Assembly: GCF_012932445.1 (NCBI RefSeq)
Contig: NZ_JAAIIJ010000020.1
Coordinates: 1-49,559 of the forward strand
DNA length: 49,559 nt
Direction of reading: 5' to 3'
From: Bifidobacterium panos
GTDB taxonomy: Bacteria > Actinomycetota > Actinomycetes > Actinomycetales > Bifidobacteriaceae
Of this stretch, positions 1 to 8,219 are shown piece after piece; position 1 is the first letter of the stretch; each line of letters starts with the position of its first letter. The notes beneath the pieces were generated by a model. That model worked only from the letters and a program-made list of their open reading frames with translations, ran no database searches and was not told where the DNA came from. The position numbers and the translations under genes are program-made.

Positions 1-2
1 AT

Positions 3-3000
3 GCTGACGGTAATACGTCCGTGACGTTGAAGGGCGTGGATGGTACCGAGTACACCGACGAGGCCAAGGCCAAGGTTCCGGATACGTCGAAGCTGACCCG
101 TACGGGTTACACGTTCAAGGAGTGGAGCCCGGCTGTTACGGGCAGGTATGCGTCGGTGACGTATACGGCCCAGTGGACGGCGAACACCAACACGGTGAAC
201 TTCGTGGTGTCCGACGAGGATAAGCACGGCAGTCTGACGGGCAACACGGGCTATCGGGTGTTGACCGGTGAGAAGGTCGGCGGCAAGCCCACGGTGACGG
301 CTGATGGCGGGTATCGTTTTGTTGGCTGGGTGTCCAGCGAGAACGGCAAGGTGTATTCGCAGGACAGCGTGGACGCGTACGTTGTTTCCGGTGCGAACAA
401 GGACATTACGTTTACGGCGAAGTTTGTGCCGGAGTCGAGTGTGGAGGTGCATTACAACTACGCCGGCGGCTACAACCAGAAGGGTGATTCGTCCCTGGTG
501 TTGACCGGTTTGGAGGGCGCGGAGTATTCCGACGCCGACAAGACCGCCGCGGCCGAGGTTCCGACGCGTACCGGTTACACGTTCAAGCAGTGGGACAAGA
601 CCCTGTCGACGACGTACCAGTCGGTGACGTACACGGCCGAGTGGACGGTCAACCCGAATACGGTGACGTTCCTGCCGGGTGACAACGGCACGCTGGACGG
701 CACCACGCAGTACACGGTGAACTCCGGCGAGAAGGTGTCCGGCGAGCCGACCGCGAACGCGACGGCCGGGTACACGTTCGTTGGCTGGAAGTCCAGCGAG
801 GACGACCTGCTGTACGGCAAGGACGGTGTGAAGGACAAGTACGTCGTCTCCGGTCTGAACCCGGAGGTCACGTTCACCGCCCGGTACGAGCCGAACAACG
901 GCGCGAAGGTCGTGTTCAACGCGAACGGCGGCCTGGTGGACGGCAAGTCCGGTGTGACCCTCGAGGGCACGAAGGATAAGACCTACGACAAGCCTTCGAA
1001 CCCGACGCGTGACGGTTACACGTTCGTCAAGTGGGTGGACGCGGATGGCAATGAGCCGTCCGGCACGTACGCCACGGATGGCACGACGGTGTACGTGGCT
1101 CAGTGGGAGGCTGATTCGTATGCCGTGTCGTTCAAACAGGGTGATCACGGTGCGCTGACGGGCACCTTGGACTATCAGGTTGCCACGGACGCGAAGCTGG
1201 GCGATGCCAGTGTGGTGGCTCCGAAGGTTGAGGCTGAGGCCGGTTGGTCTCTGGTTGGCTGGCAGTCCGAGGAGTTCGGCCTGGTCACCAGCGAGCAGTT
1301 GGCCAGTCTGGTGATGCCCGCCAAGAGCGTGGAGTTCACGGCCCAGTATGCGCAGAACGCGACGGCCACGGTGACGTTCAACTTCGATGGCGGCACGGAT
1401 GCGGCTGGTAATCCGTTGGTGAGCCTGTCGGGCCCGTTGGGCACGAAGTATGATGTTCCCGCGAATCCGACGAAGGACGGGTACACGTTCAAGCAGTGGG
1501 ACAAGCAGGTGTCTGGTACGTTCGACGAGGCGTCGCTGCAGGTGACCGCCCAGTGGACCGCGAACGAGAACACCCTGACGTTCAATAAGGGTGATCACGG
1601 CACGCTGACGGGCACCACCGGCTACACGGTGGCCACCGACGCGAGCCTGAAGGACGCGAAGGTCACTGCCCCGACGGTTGCTTGCGAGGCTGGCTGGTCG
1701 TTCGTCGGCTGGCTGAGCGACGAGTACGGCCTGGTCACCAGCGACGAGCTGGCGAACCTGACCATGCCCGGCAAGAACGTGACCCTCACGGCGCAGTACG
1801 TGCAGAATGCGACCGGTGTGGTGGTGTTCGCCTACAACGGCGGCACGGACAAGGACGGCAACGCGTCCAATATCCAGACCGGCGCGCTGGGCACCACGTA
1901 CACCGCGCCCGCCGCCCCGACCCGTACGGGTTACACGTTCACCGGCTGGGACCGCGACGCGAGCGGCACGTTCGAGCAGTCGATGCTGCAGGTGAACGCC
2001 ACCTGGAAGGCGAACACGTACAAGCTGACCTACAAGCTCGACGGCGGCACGGATCCGAAGAACCCGGCCTCGTACACGTATGGTGTGGGTGCGACCCTGA
2101 AGAACCCGACCCGCGAGGGTTACACGTTCGCCGGCTGGGCCGATGCGAAGGGCAACCTGGTCAGTGGCATCAGTGCTTCTGATACTGGTGACAAGACGTT
2201 GACGGCCAAGTGGACGAAGAACGCGAGTACGGACGGGTTGAATCCGGACGGTGGTACGATCCCGTCGGATTGGACGGGTTCGGATGGCCAGTTGCCGATT
2301 CCGACTCGTGACGGTTATAAGTTCGATGGCTGGTTTGACGAGGACGGCAATCAGGTGACCACGCTGAAGGATGCGGTGGGCAAGAACCTGACGGCCAAGT
2401 GGACGAAGCTGGACGACGCGTTCGACCCCGGCGACGGCACTTTGCCGGACGATTGGACCGGTGCGGACGGCGAGCTGCCGACCCCGACGCTGCCGGGTTA
2501 TAAGTTCGATGGCTGGTATGACGAGGACGGCAACCAGGTCACGACCGTGAAGGATGCGGTGGGTAAGAAGCTGCATGCGAAGTGGACGAAGATCGACGAC
2601 GCGTTCGACCCCGACGGCGGCACCCTGCCCGACGACTGGACCGGCGAGGATGGCGAGCTGCCGACCCCGAGTCGTGACGGTTACCGTTTCGACGGCTGGT
2701 ACGACGAGGACGGCAACAAGGTCACCACCCTCAAGGAGGCCGCGGGCAAGAAGCTGACCGCCCACTGGACGAAGCTGCCCACGACGTTCGACGTGGACGG
2801 CGACGTGACCATCCCCGACAACTGGACCGGCGAGGACGGCAAGCTGCCCGTTCCCACCAAGCCCGGCTATAAGTTCGACGGCTGGTATGACGAGGACGGC
2901 AACCCCGTCACCAACGCGGACGACGCGGCGGGCAAGAAGCTGCACCCCAAGTGGACCCCGGTCGACGAGGGCTTCAACCCGGACGGCGGCACCCTGCCCG

Positions 3001-3620
3001 ACAACTGGACTGGTGAGGACGGCAAGCTGCCGATCCCCAGCAAGCCGGGCTACAAGTTCGACGGCTGGTACGACGAGGACGGCAACCTCATCACCAACAC
3101 CGAGGACGCGATCGGCAAGAAGCTGCACGCCAAGTGGACCAACGTGAACGACGCGTTCGACACCGACGGCGGCAACCTCCCCTCGAATTGGACGGGCGAG
3201 GACGGCAAGCTGCCCCTGGCGTACAAGTCGGGCTATAAGTTCGATGGCTGGTATGACGAGCAGGGCAACCTGATCACCAGCGTCGAGGATGCGATCGGCA
3301 AGAAGCTGCACGTCAAGTGGACCAGCGTGGCGGACGCGTTCGACCCGAACGGCGGCAACATCCCCACGGATTGGACCGGTGAGGACGGCAAGCTGCCGAC
3401 CCCGACGCGTGACGGCTACCAGTTCGACGGCTGGTACGACGACGAGGGCAACCTCATCACGAACCTGGAGGATGCGGTCGGCAAGAAGCTGCACGCCCGC
3501 TGGAGCAAGGTGAACGCCCTGGCCTCCACCGGCGCCACCGGCCTTGCCGCCGCCCTGACGGCCCTCGCCCTGGCCGCAGCGGGTCTCGCGGCCACCGCCC
3601 TGCGCCGCCGCTCCCACTAA
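3..3620 (+). CDS. Giant repetitive cell-wall-anchored surface protein, 5' end outside window
   Basis: The reading frame is open from the first bases, so the true start lies upstream; about 1205 codons are visible. The first two thirds are about five units of roughly 150 residues with GYTFxxW...YTAQW cores, the signature of the InlB B-repeat/Listeria-Bacteroides (Flg_new) fold. From 2223 to 3509 there are seven near-identical units of about 61 residues, each with a WTGEDGKLP segment, a GYKFDGWYDEDGN segment and a GKKLHAKWT end. The C-terminus has LASTG (3519-3533), a hydrophobic Ala/Leu-rich helix and an RRRSH tail, the layout of a sortase substrate; LAxTG resembles class E sortase signals. 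The protein is probably a covalently anchored extracellular stalk or adhesin. No sortase is in the window. The ligand cannot be inferred. Confidence 0.9.
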   Translation, partial: ADGNTSVTLKGVDGTEYTDEAKAKVPDTSKLTRTGYTFKEWSPAVTGRYASVTYTAQWTANTNTVNFVVSDEDKHGSLTGNTGYRVLTGEKVGGKPTVTADGGYRFVGWVSSENGKVYSQDSVDAYVVSGANKDITFTAKFVPESSVEVHYNYAGGYNQKGDSSLVLTGLEGAEYSDADKTAAAEVPTRTGYTFKQWDKTLSTTYQSVTYTAEWTVNPNTVTFLPGDNGTLDGTTQYTVNSGEKVSGEPTANATAGYTFVGWKSSEDDLLYGKDGVKDKYVVSGLNPEVTFTARYEPNNGAKVVFNANGGLVDGKSGVTLEGTKDKTYDKPSNPTRDGYTFVKWVDADGNEPSGTYATDGTTVYVAQWEADSYAVSFKQGDHGALTGTLDYQVATDAKLGDASVVAPKVEAEAGWSLVGWQSEEFGLVTSEQLASLVMPAKSVEFTAQYAQNATATVTFNFDGGTDAAGNPLVSLSGPLGTKYDVPANPTKDGYTFKQWDKQVSGTFDEASLQVTAQWTANENTLTFNKGDHGTLTGTTGYTVATDASLKDAKVTAPTVACEAGWSFVGWLSDEYGLVTSDELANLTMPGKNVTLTAQYVQNATGVVVFAYNGGTDKDGNASNIQTGALGTTYTAPAAPTRTGYTFTGWDRDASGTFEQSMLQVNATWKANTYKLTYKLDGGTDPKNPASYTYGVGATLKNPTREGYTFAGWADAKGNLVSGISASDTGDKTLTAKWTKNASTDGLNPDGGTIPSDWTGSDGQLPIPTRDGYKFDGWFDEDGNQVTTLKDAVGKNLTAKWTKLDDAFDPGDGTLPDDWTGADGELPTPTLPGYKFDGWYDEDGNQVTTVKDAVGKKLHAKWTKIDDAFDPDGGTLPDDWTGEDGELPTPSRDGYRFDGWYDEDGNKVTTLKEAAGKKLTAHWTKLPTTFDVDGDVTIPDNWTGEDGKLPVPTKPGYKFDGWYDEDGNPVTNADDAAGKKLHPKWTPVDEGFNPDGGTLPDNWTGEDGKLPIPSKPGYKFDGWYDEDGNLITNTEDAIGKKLHAKWTNVNDAFDTDGGNLPSNWTGEDGKLPLAYKSGYKFDGWYDEQGNLITSVEDAIGKKLHVKWTSVADAFDPNGGNIPTDWTGEDGKLPTPTRDGYQFDGWYDDEGNLITNLEDAVGKKLHARWSKVNALASTGATGLAAALTALALAAAGLAATALRRRSH
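2223..3509 (+). repeat. Seven in-frame ~184-bp tandem repeats in the surface-protein gene
   Basis: Seven consecutive copies of about 61 codons encode one B-repeat-like module each. The nucleotide sequence of neighbouring copies is close enough to allow unequal recombination, so copy number probably varies between strains. Copies 2 to 7 share the GYKFDGWYDEDGN core almost unchanged, with single substitutions in copies 3, 6 and 7. Confidence 0.85.
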
Positions 3621-3743
3621 ACCGAACAACCGGCCCGGCCGGGCTTGACCGCCCGGCCACCGGCCGGACCGGGCTAACTGACCGGCTCCGGCCGCCGGTT
3701 GGACCGGGCTGACGCCCGGTCCACCGGCCGGTTGACGGTTTCC

Positions 3744-3790
3744 GAAAGGCGGGGGACATGGGGCTCGCGCCCCGTGGTTCCCCGCCTTTC
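3744..3790 (+). terminator. Long GC-rich hairpin after the surface-protein gene
   Basis: An 11-bp outer stem (3744-3754 with 3780-3790) encloses an 8-bp inner stem (3757-3764 with 3769-3776, one G-T pair) with a four-base loop. It lies 124 bases past the stop codon. There is no clear T run, so terminator function is inferred. The stretch 3621-3743 before it is a series of overlapping CCGGCCGG-type palindromes with no gene. Confidence 0.5.
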
Positions 3791-3796
3791 CTCATA

Positions 3797-4127
3797 TCAT
3801 TTCGACCGGGCGCGCCTCCCCTTTTACTGTCATTTCGACCGGAGGCCGCCAGGCCGAAGCGGAGAAATCTTCCGGCCAACGCCATAAGCATGCAGAACAA
3901 GATTTCTCCACTCGCTGCGCTCGGTCGAAATGACAATAACCGAATAAGGCCGCGGCCGGAACAGCACGCGGCCCTTAGCTCCCCGTGTTTGGGTTTGCGC
4001 GCTCGCGACGCTATCGCTGCTCGCTGTTTGCGAACAGTCCACTGGACTGTTCGTCCCGCTCGAAATGACAACAACCGGGGCAATCCCGGCCGGAATGGCA
4101 ATGACCGGTCGGCCCCGGTCGAAATGA
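3797..4127. repeat. Nested MITE-like inverted repeats with TCATTTCGACCGG ends
   Basis: A compact 106-bp element at 3829-3934 has perfect 14-bp terminal inverted repeats (TGTCATTTCGACCG and its complement) and a second inner inverted pair, GGAGAAATCT with AGATTTCTCC. An outer pair of the same family, TCATTTCGACCGGG at 3797-3810 and its exact complement at 4114-4127, encloses it, and a further degenerate end lies near 4058. It encodes no convincing protein. It looks like a non-autonomous repeat family or palindromic extragenic repeat in several generations of decay. Confidence 0.7.
4031..4053. repeat. CGAACAGTCCA palindrome, copy 1
   Basis: Perfect 11-bp arms around a single central base. Closely related palindromes occur at 6272-6294 and 49474-49498, so this is a dispersed repeat and not a lone terminator. 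Confidence 0.7.
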
Positions 4128-4152
4128 CGGTAATTAACAAGGACGGTGTGTG

Positions 4153-4542
4153 ATGAGTGAGTCGCAGGTGTTTACGTCGGGTCAGCGGGCGTATTTGTCG
4201 TCGTTGGCTGCGGTGGACAGTATTGACGCGTCCTCGCGCATCCATTACGCGGACTGGTTCCGTATCGAGTGCATGCGCCGCTATAGGGAGGGTGAGAAGC
4301 CGGTGGACCTGTTCCGTCAGGCCGGCCTTGATCCCAAGCTCGTGGGCCATAAGCGCATCGAGCGCGCCTTCGCCCGCTGGAAGCGCACCCCCGAACCAAC
4401 CCATCCCAAGCCACTCAAACCCAAATCCCGCGACACCGTCGATCCGTACGATCCGCGCGACCCCCGCGACCGCCTCATCGCCGCCCAAGCCCTACGCATC
4501 CAACAGCTAGAGGAAGAAATCCGCTTCCTCAAACGAGCATAA
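4153..4542 (+). CDS. HTH protein of the IS3 OrfA type
   Basis: The product has 129 residues. The ATG at 4153 is preferred over the GTG at 4150 because AAGGA lies eight bases upstream. The protein has a CMRRYREGEKPVDLFRQAGL segment and a KRIERAFARW segment typical of the HTH module of IS3-family OrfA proteins, then a Pro/Asp/Arg-rich linker and a C-terminal leucine-zipper-like end (RIQQLEEEIRFLKRA), also an OrfA feature. It is followed by remnants of other IS elements and, at 5850, by the end of an IS3 OrfB on the same strand, so it is probably the surviving first half of a broken IS3 element. A paralogue lies at 23768-24112. It could instead be retained as a DNA-binding regulator. Confidence 0.65.
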   Translation: MSESQVFTSGQRAYLSSLAAVDSIDASSRIHYADWFRIECMRRYREGEKPVDLFRQAGLDPKLVGHKRIERAFARWKRTPEPTHPKPLKPKSRDTVDPYDPRDPRDRLIAAQALRIQQLEEEIRFLKRA

Positions 4543-4588
4543 CCGCGCTACTCTCGAACAGACATAACCGAGTTACCCTCAGACAGAC
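4539..4588 (+). repeat. Two 25-bp tandem repeats, with a partial third
   Basis: Units start with ATAACCG at 4539 and 4564 and end with ACAGAC; a partial third unit (GCGTTACTCTCAGA) follows at 4589. The first unit begins within the last codon and stop codon of the OrfA-like gene. This may be a degraded IS end or a binding site; its role is unknown. Confidence 0.55.
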
Positions 4589-4636
4589 GCGTTACTCTCA
4601 GATGGGACTGTCTCGTTAAGTGTGTAATTGGCGTTT

Positions 4637-5289
4637 TTATTGTTGTTGTGTTTCTTCGCCCGGCCAGCGGTCGGCGAAGGTGACGGCGAACGCGTTGAGT
4701 GCGGGTTTCCACCGTGTCGTCCATCGTACCTGTCCTCTTCCTGTGGGGTCCAGGGAGCGGACGGCCGGGTGCATGCATTTGAGCGCGGCCTGTTCGTCGG
4801 GGAAGTGGCCCCGGGCGCGGATGGAGCGCTTGAACCTGGCGTTCAGTGATTCGATCGCGTTGGCCGGGCAGATGACCCTGCGGGTTTCCGCGTCGTAGTC
4901 CAGGAACGGTGTGAACCGTTCCCACGCGTCCATCCACAGGTTGCGGATCGCGGGGTACTTCGCCCCCCCACTTGTCCAGCATCGCGTCCCTGGCGGCCTT
5001 GCGCCGCCGCGACGCCCGGCGCGGTGTAGACGGGTTTGACGTCGCGCCTGATGGCGTCCCAGTCCTTCTTGGACGAGTAGCGGAACGTGTTGCGCAACAA
5101 ATGCACCGCGCAGGTTTGCACGATGGCCAGGGGCCACACCGCGTTGGCCGGTTCCGTGTCGAACGGCCTGGACACGGCCTCGGCCTGCCGCGGCGTGGCC
5201 CAGCCCGAGAAATCGTCCATCGTGGCTCTGGAGATGAACAGGCTCCGGGCCTTCGCGTAGAGTCCGGCGTCGTTCCTCGCGGCCATCAT
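4637..5289 (-). pseudogene. IS256-family (mutator type) transposase remnant
   Basis: The C-terminal third is clear: KYPAIRNLW, CPANAIESLNARFKR, RGHFPDEQAALKC and RWKPALNAFA are hallmark IS256 segments. An upstream segment in another frame has VWPLAIVQTCAVHLLRN and KPVYTAP, also family hallmarks. A short stretch in the third frame (ARDAMLDKWGG) joins them, so two frameshifts are present, one in the seven-C run at 4963-4969 and one near 5005-5020. Most of the N-terminal half, including the first catalytic region, is absent (the family is usually about 400 residues). It cannot encode an active enzyme. Confidence 0.85.
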
Positions 5290-5716
5290 TGCGCCCCTTT
5301 CGTGTCCGTGGCGGTGAACGCGATGTCATATTCGCCCGGGTCGGGCAGTTTGGCGTTGAAGTTCTCCAGGCTCCACACGCCCGGCCCGGGCACGAACAGC
5401 TTGCGGCGGATCATGCCGACCTTCGCCTCGACCGCGCCCTTCCCGTGGCCGCAATGCGGACTGCACGGGGAACTGTCGAACCCGTAGTGCGCCTGGAACG
5501 CCTGGAACAGGCGAGCCATTGCTCGATCAGGGGCAGGTACGGGTCGATCACCGAGCCGCGTCGCCTTCCGACGGGCGGCTTCCCCGGCAGGTCGTCCATT
5601 CTGAGGTATTTGCGCACCGTGGGTTCGCTCATGTGCTGCTTGCGCGCTATCGACGCTATGGATTCGCCGTTCCCTCTCATACGGCGAATAGACTGTATTT
5701 GGGACATGCCGATCAT
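5290..5716 (-). pseudogene. IS21-family IstA transposase remnant with internal deletion
   Basis: Reading leftward from 5716, the N-terminal IstA part is present: IQSIRRMRGNGESIASIARK, then SEPTVRKYL, an HTH that recognises the element ends, down to about IDPYLPLIEQWLA. The frame then breaks, and the next recognisable part is HYGFDSSPCSP, GHGKGAVEAKVG and MIRRKLFVPGP, which in IstA lies well downstream. Roughly 150-200 codons, including part of the DDE core, are missing. No IstB ATPase partner is seen. The remnant abuts the IS256 remnant. Confidence 0.75.
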
Positions 5717-5849
5717 CTGCCTTTCCGGACCCTTCCACCGGAGACACGAAGCACCAACCAATTAAGACCCGTGGGTGGCCGGCATGCTCCCCGCCTAAAC
5801 CCGAAAAATTTTCGTGACTAAAAACGTAACTTCCCATTGAACACAAACG

Positions 5850-6152
5850 CTTCACAGTGATTGCGGTTGCCATTACCGGTGGCCCGGATGGATCGGGATA
5901 TGCGAAAAGAACGGCACCACCCGGTCGATGTCGAGGAAGGCATGTTCGCCGGACAACGCGGCGTGCGAGGGGTTCTTCGGGCGCCTGAAAAACGAGTTCT
6001 TCCACCACAGGGCCTGGGATGGCGTGACGTTCGAGGAGTTCAGCCAAAGACTCGACGAATACATCCGCTACCACAACAAACGACGAAGAAAGAAATCCCT
6101 GGGCTGGAAAAGCCCGGAAGAATACCGACTATCATTAGGATACGCAGCCTAA
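5850..6152 (+). pseudogene. IS3-family OrfB transposase, C-terminal fragment
   Basis: The frame starts abruptly at LHSDCGCHYRWPGW, equivalent to the HSDRG motif holding the second catalytic Asp of the rve integrase core, and continues through MSRKACSPDNAACEGFFGRL, which carries the catalytic Glu, to the usual IS3 end (YHNKRRRKKSLG, SPEEYRLSLGYAA). About 100 codons are left of the usual 270-300. There is no start codon or upstream catalytic Asp, so this is a dead fragment. Confidence 0.85.
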
Positions 6153-6192
6153 AGTGTCCAGAAAATCGTCCGGAGCCCCAACCCTATAACCC

Positions 6193-6219
6193 GTGGGTTC
6201 GAACTCCACAGGGGGTGCA
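6193..6219 (+). other. tRNA 3'-end-like remnant (T arm and acceptor strand)
   Basis: GTGGG-TTCGAAC-TCCAC (6193-6209) forms a T arm with a standard TTCGAAC loop, followed by a possible acceptor strand. No anticodon or D arm is found upstream, where IS3 sequence ends. A degenerate inverted counterpart (T-loop-like, then GGGGGTGCA on the minus strand) is seen at 6331-6355. This is the sort of scrap left when integrating elements use a tRNA 3' end as attachment site; that origin is inferred. Confidence 0.4.
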
Positions 6220-6261
6220 ATAAAAATCCCCGCCAAAGGCGGGGATTTTTATTGCACCCCC
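6211..6261. terminator. Perfect 24-bp-arm hairpin with three-base loop
   Basis: 6211-6234 and 6238-6261 are exact complements around AAA. The stem core is ATCCCCGCC/GGCGGGGAT followed by TTTTTATT, so it can act as an intrinsic terminator in either direction. Its outer arm coincides with the end of the tRNA-like remnant. Confidence 0.75.
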
Positions 6262-6262
6262 A

Positions 6263-6330
6263 CTGGATCTGCGAACAGTCCACCGAGCTGTTCGTAGATC
6301 CAGCAAACCGGAGCGGCCGAAGGCCGCTCC
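6263..6330. repeat. Two further hairpins, the first carrying CGAACAG palindrome copy 2
   Basis: 6263-6303 pairs CTGGATCT with AGATCCAG around an inner CGAACAG/CTGTTCG stem (6272-6278 with 6288-6294), a decayed copy of the palindrome at 4031. 6310-6330 is a perfect 9-bp stem (GGAGCGGCC) with a GAA loop. From 6356 to the Fic gene nothing convincing was found. Confidence 0.6.
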
Positions 6331-6574
6331 CTGCACCCCCTGGCCCGAACCCAGCAATATTCCCAAAGGTTGACACCTCGTTTCCTCCGATGCTCTGAGA
6401 AAACGAGGCATCAACCCGGACCCCTTCAATCCTGAATGTGGGACCGTTCCCCTTCCACATACAATAATACTCTCTGTCGCCACCGTCGGCGACCGCGAGT
6501 TGCACTTTCATTTAGACAACGCGTCGTCCTCCATCCCGAGATGATGTGAGAGAATCGGGAAAGGAGGTCAGGTG

Positions 6575-7381
6575 ATGATCGACGGATACAAAGTGGCTGA
6601 TTCCGATGGGAATGAGAAGTCTCGCGAATATGGCTGGAGCATCGGCTTCGGATTGCAGCAAGCCGATGGGTTGCAGCCGTCCGAATACGCCCATGATGTT
6701 GCTCGTCGTCAAATCGCCGGGCAGATCTCCTACGGTCAAGCGGCGCAGGAGATCAGCGAATACCACGCCGCGAATCCCAGCCAGAAAGAACACAGGGAAG
6801 CGGATGTGGTTTCCCAGCGCATCAGCGAAATCTTACAGATGCCAACATTCGCGTTCAGTCCGGGGGTACTCAAAGCCATTCATGGCAAGCTATTTGCCGG
6901 CGTTCTGTCTGACGATTGGACCGGAGTGTGGCGCACGGAGAACATCACAAAACAGGAACCAGCCCTAGGCGGCCAGACTGTGCAGTATTCGGATTCCATG
7001 TGGATCGAACCTACACTGGAATATGATTTCTCCGAAGAGAAGAAGCGGCAAGGCTCATACCAGCGCGCCAGCCGGGAAGATGTCGCGGAATCGGTATTCG
7101 GCTTCCTCTCCGGGGTGTGGCAGATTCATCCGTTCCGCGAAGGCAACACACGTACCGCCGCCACTTTCGGCATCCTATATCTGAGATTCCTCGGATTTAA
7201 TGTGGGCGATGAGCCGTTTGCCAAGCACAGCCAATATTTCCGCGACGCTCTCGCTTTGGCCAATGCCAGTGACCCTGCTTTCAAAACCGCCGAGCCGTTG
7301 CAGCTGTTCGTCAAAGCGCTGTTGTTCGACTCATCCGTCCAGCTGAAGAGCCTGCGCACCGACGAACCATTCGCCCACTAG
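6575..7381 (+). CDS. Fic-domain protein with VbhA-like N-terminus
   Basis: The product has 268 residues. AAGGAGG (6561-6567) is seven bases before the ATG at 6575, which is preferred over the GTG at 6572. The Fic motif HPFREGNTRT (from His185) matches HxFx(D/E)GNxR, so the catalytic His and phosphate-binding residues are present; Fic enzymes usually transfer AMP to Ser/Thr/Tyr hydroxyls of target proteins. The N-terminal 70 residues (GLQPSEYAHDVARRQIAGQI then YGQAAQEI) resemble the VbhA-type antitoxin helix bundle, which would make this a fused toxin and inhibitor. The usual (S/T)xxxE(G/N) inhibitory motif is not intact; LQQADG sits at about the right place. It stands alone between repeats and a HAD gene. 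The target is unknown. Confidence 0.85.
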   Translation: MIDGYKVADSDGNEKSREYGWSIGFGLQQADGLQPSEYAHDVARRQIAGQISYGQAAQEISEYHAANPSQKEHREADVVSQRISEILQMPTFAFSPGVLKAIHGKLFAGVLSDDWTGVWRTENITKQEPALGGQTVQYSDSMWIEPTLEYDFSEEKKRQGSYQRASREDVAESVFGFLSGVWQIHPFREGNTRTAATFGILYLRFLGFNVGDEPFAKHSQYFRDALALANASDPAFKTAEPLQLFVKALLFDSSVQLKSLRTDEPFAH

Positions 7382-7511
7382 TCATGCGGTGAGTGCGCGG
7401 CCGTCGCCGAAACGCTGAGCAAATATACGATGGTTATGTCGTCGCCCAGCGTTGGCTCGTCGGCTTGGACGGGCACCGGCTTATCGATGTGAGCAAATAG
7501 ACTTGCGGAAT

Positions 7512-8192
7512 ATGGCGAAAACAGTCATCTACACGGATTTCGATGGCGTGATCAACGCGTTTATGCAGGACAAGATTCTGCGTCGGGGCGGTCAAGGCAA
7601 TCTTGGCTGGCTCAAACCCGAAGATCCGCGCAGAATACTGTATGACACGTCGAATGCGTTTCTGCTGAATAAAACCAAGCGGCTGATGTTGCCTGGGTTC
7701 CATAGGAAATTGCGTATTCGCTGGTCCGAAGAGCTGGCCGGCCTGATGTACCGCGCGGCTGTGGAAGGCCGTGCGGAGCTGAACTGGCTATCCACGTGGC
7801 AGCCATTCACCGCATATCTCAACGAGGAGTTCGGCTGGGATGCGGCGGTGGTGGAGACGGTGTGCTGGTATGACCCCGAGACTGGCGAGGGCAGGCTGAC
7901 GGGCAAGCGCACCACCGTGCGCCGTCGCATCGAAGCGGAGCGGCGGGTCGCCGATTCGCAGCCGATCGTCTGGATTGACGACGAGGAGTGCTACGACCAA
8001 AGCAGAATCGAGTTGGAGTCGCTGCTGCCGGCTGCGCCGCTGCTCATGGTGCGCCCGGACGAGCGCATCGGCATCAGCCGCCGCCAATGGGAGCTGATTG
8101 ACCGGTTCATCGCCGATCCCGCCGATTTCCCACCCGTCACATTGGACGAAGAACCCACCATTCATGAGCATCAGGGGCACATCGGCTACTGA
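7512..8192 (+). CDS. HAD-like hydrolase family protein
   Basis: The product has 226 residues. The ATG at 7512 is chosen because the protein then opens with the nucleophile motif (MAKTVIYTDFDGVIN, DxDG); the ribosome binding site is weak. WLSTWQP fits HAD motif II (Ser/Thr) and VWIDDEE fits the acidic motif IV. This minimal arrangement is common in small bacterial and phage HAD proteins annotated only by fold, so the substrate is unknown. It starts 130 bases after the Fic gene and is followed by a hairpin, suggesting a single-gene unit or a short unit with fic. Confidence 0.7.
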   Translation: MAKTVIYTDFDGVINAFMQDKILRRGGQGNLGWLKPEDPRRILYDTSNAFLLNKTKRLMLPGFHRKLRIRWSEELAGLMYRAAVEGRAELNWLSTWQPFTAYLNEEFGWDAAVVETVCWYDPETGEGRLTGKRTTVRRRIEAERRVADSQPIVWIDDEECYDQSRIELESLLPAAPLLMVRPDERIGISRRQWELIDRFIADPADFPPVTLDEEPTIHEHQGHIGY

Positions 8193-8193
8193 A

Positions 8194-8219
8194 GGGAACG
8201 CGCGATAATGCGCGTTCCC
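8194..8219 (+). terminator. Hairpin after the HAD-like gene
   Basis: A perfect 10-bp stem (GGGAACGCGC with its complement) has a six-base loop and begins immediately after the stop codon. The T tract is poor. Confidence 0.55.

Larger units (their letters stand above)
4153..6180 (+). mobile_element. Remnant IS3-family element interrupted by IS256 and IS21 remnants
   Basis: The plus strand carries an intact OrfA-like gene at the left and the C-terminal part of an OrfB at the right. The 1.3 kb between them carries pieces of two unrelated transposases on the minus strand. The simplest reading is an IS3 element that received other insertions and then lost sequence. The bases after the OrfB stop (GTGTCCAGAAAATCGTCC) look like the IS3 right end. 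Exact left and right ends were not mapped. Confidence 0.55.

Noticed and set aside
3758..4153. Plus-strand open frame of about 130 codons
   Set aside because: It runs through inverted repeats and encodes Arg/Pro-rich repeat-derived sequence (FRPGAPP, FRPEAAR); no ribosome binding site or family.
6149..6511. Minus-strand open frame before the Fic gene
   Set aside because: It crosses the tRNA-like scrap, the terminator and the palindromes in antisense; composition is not protein-like.
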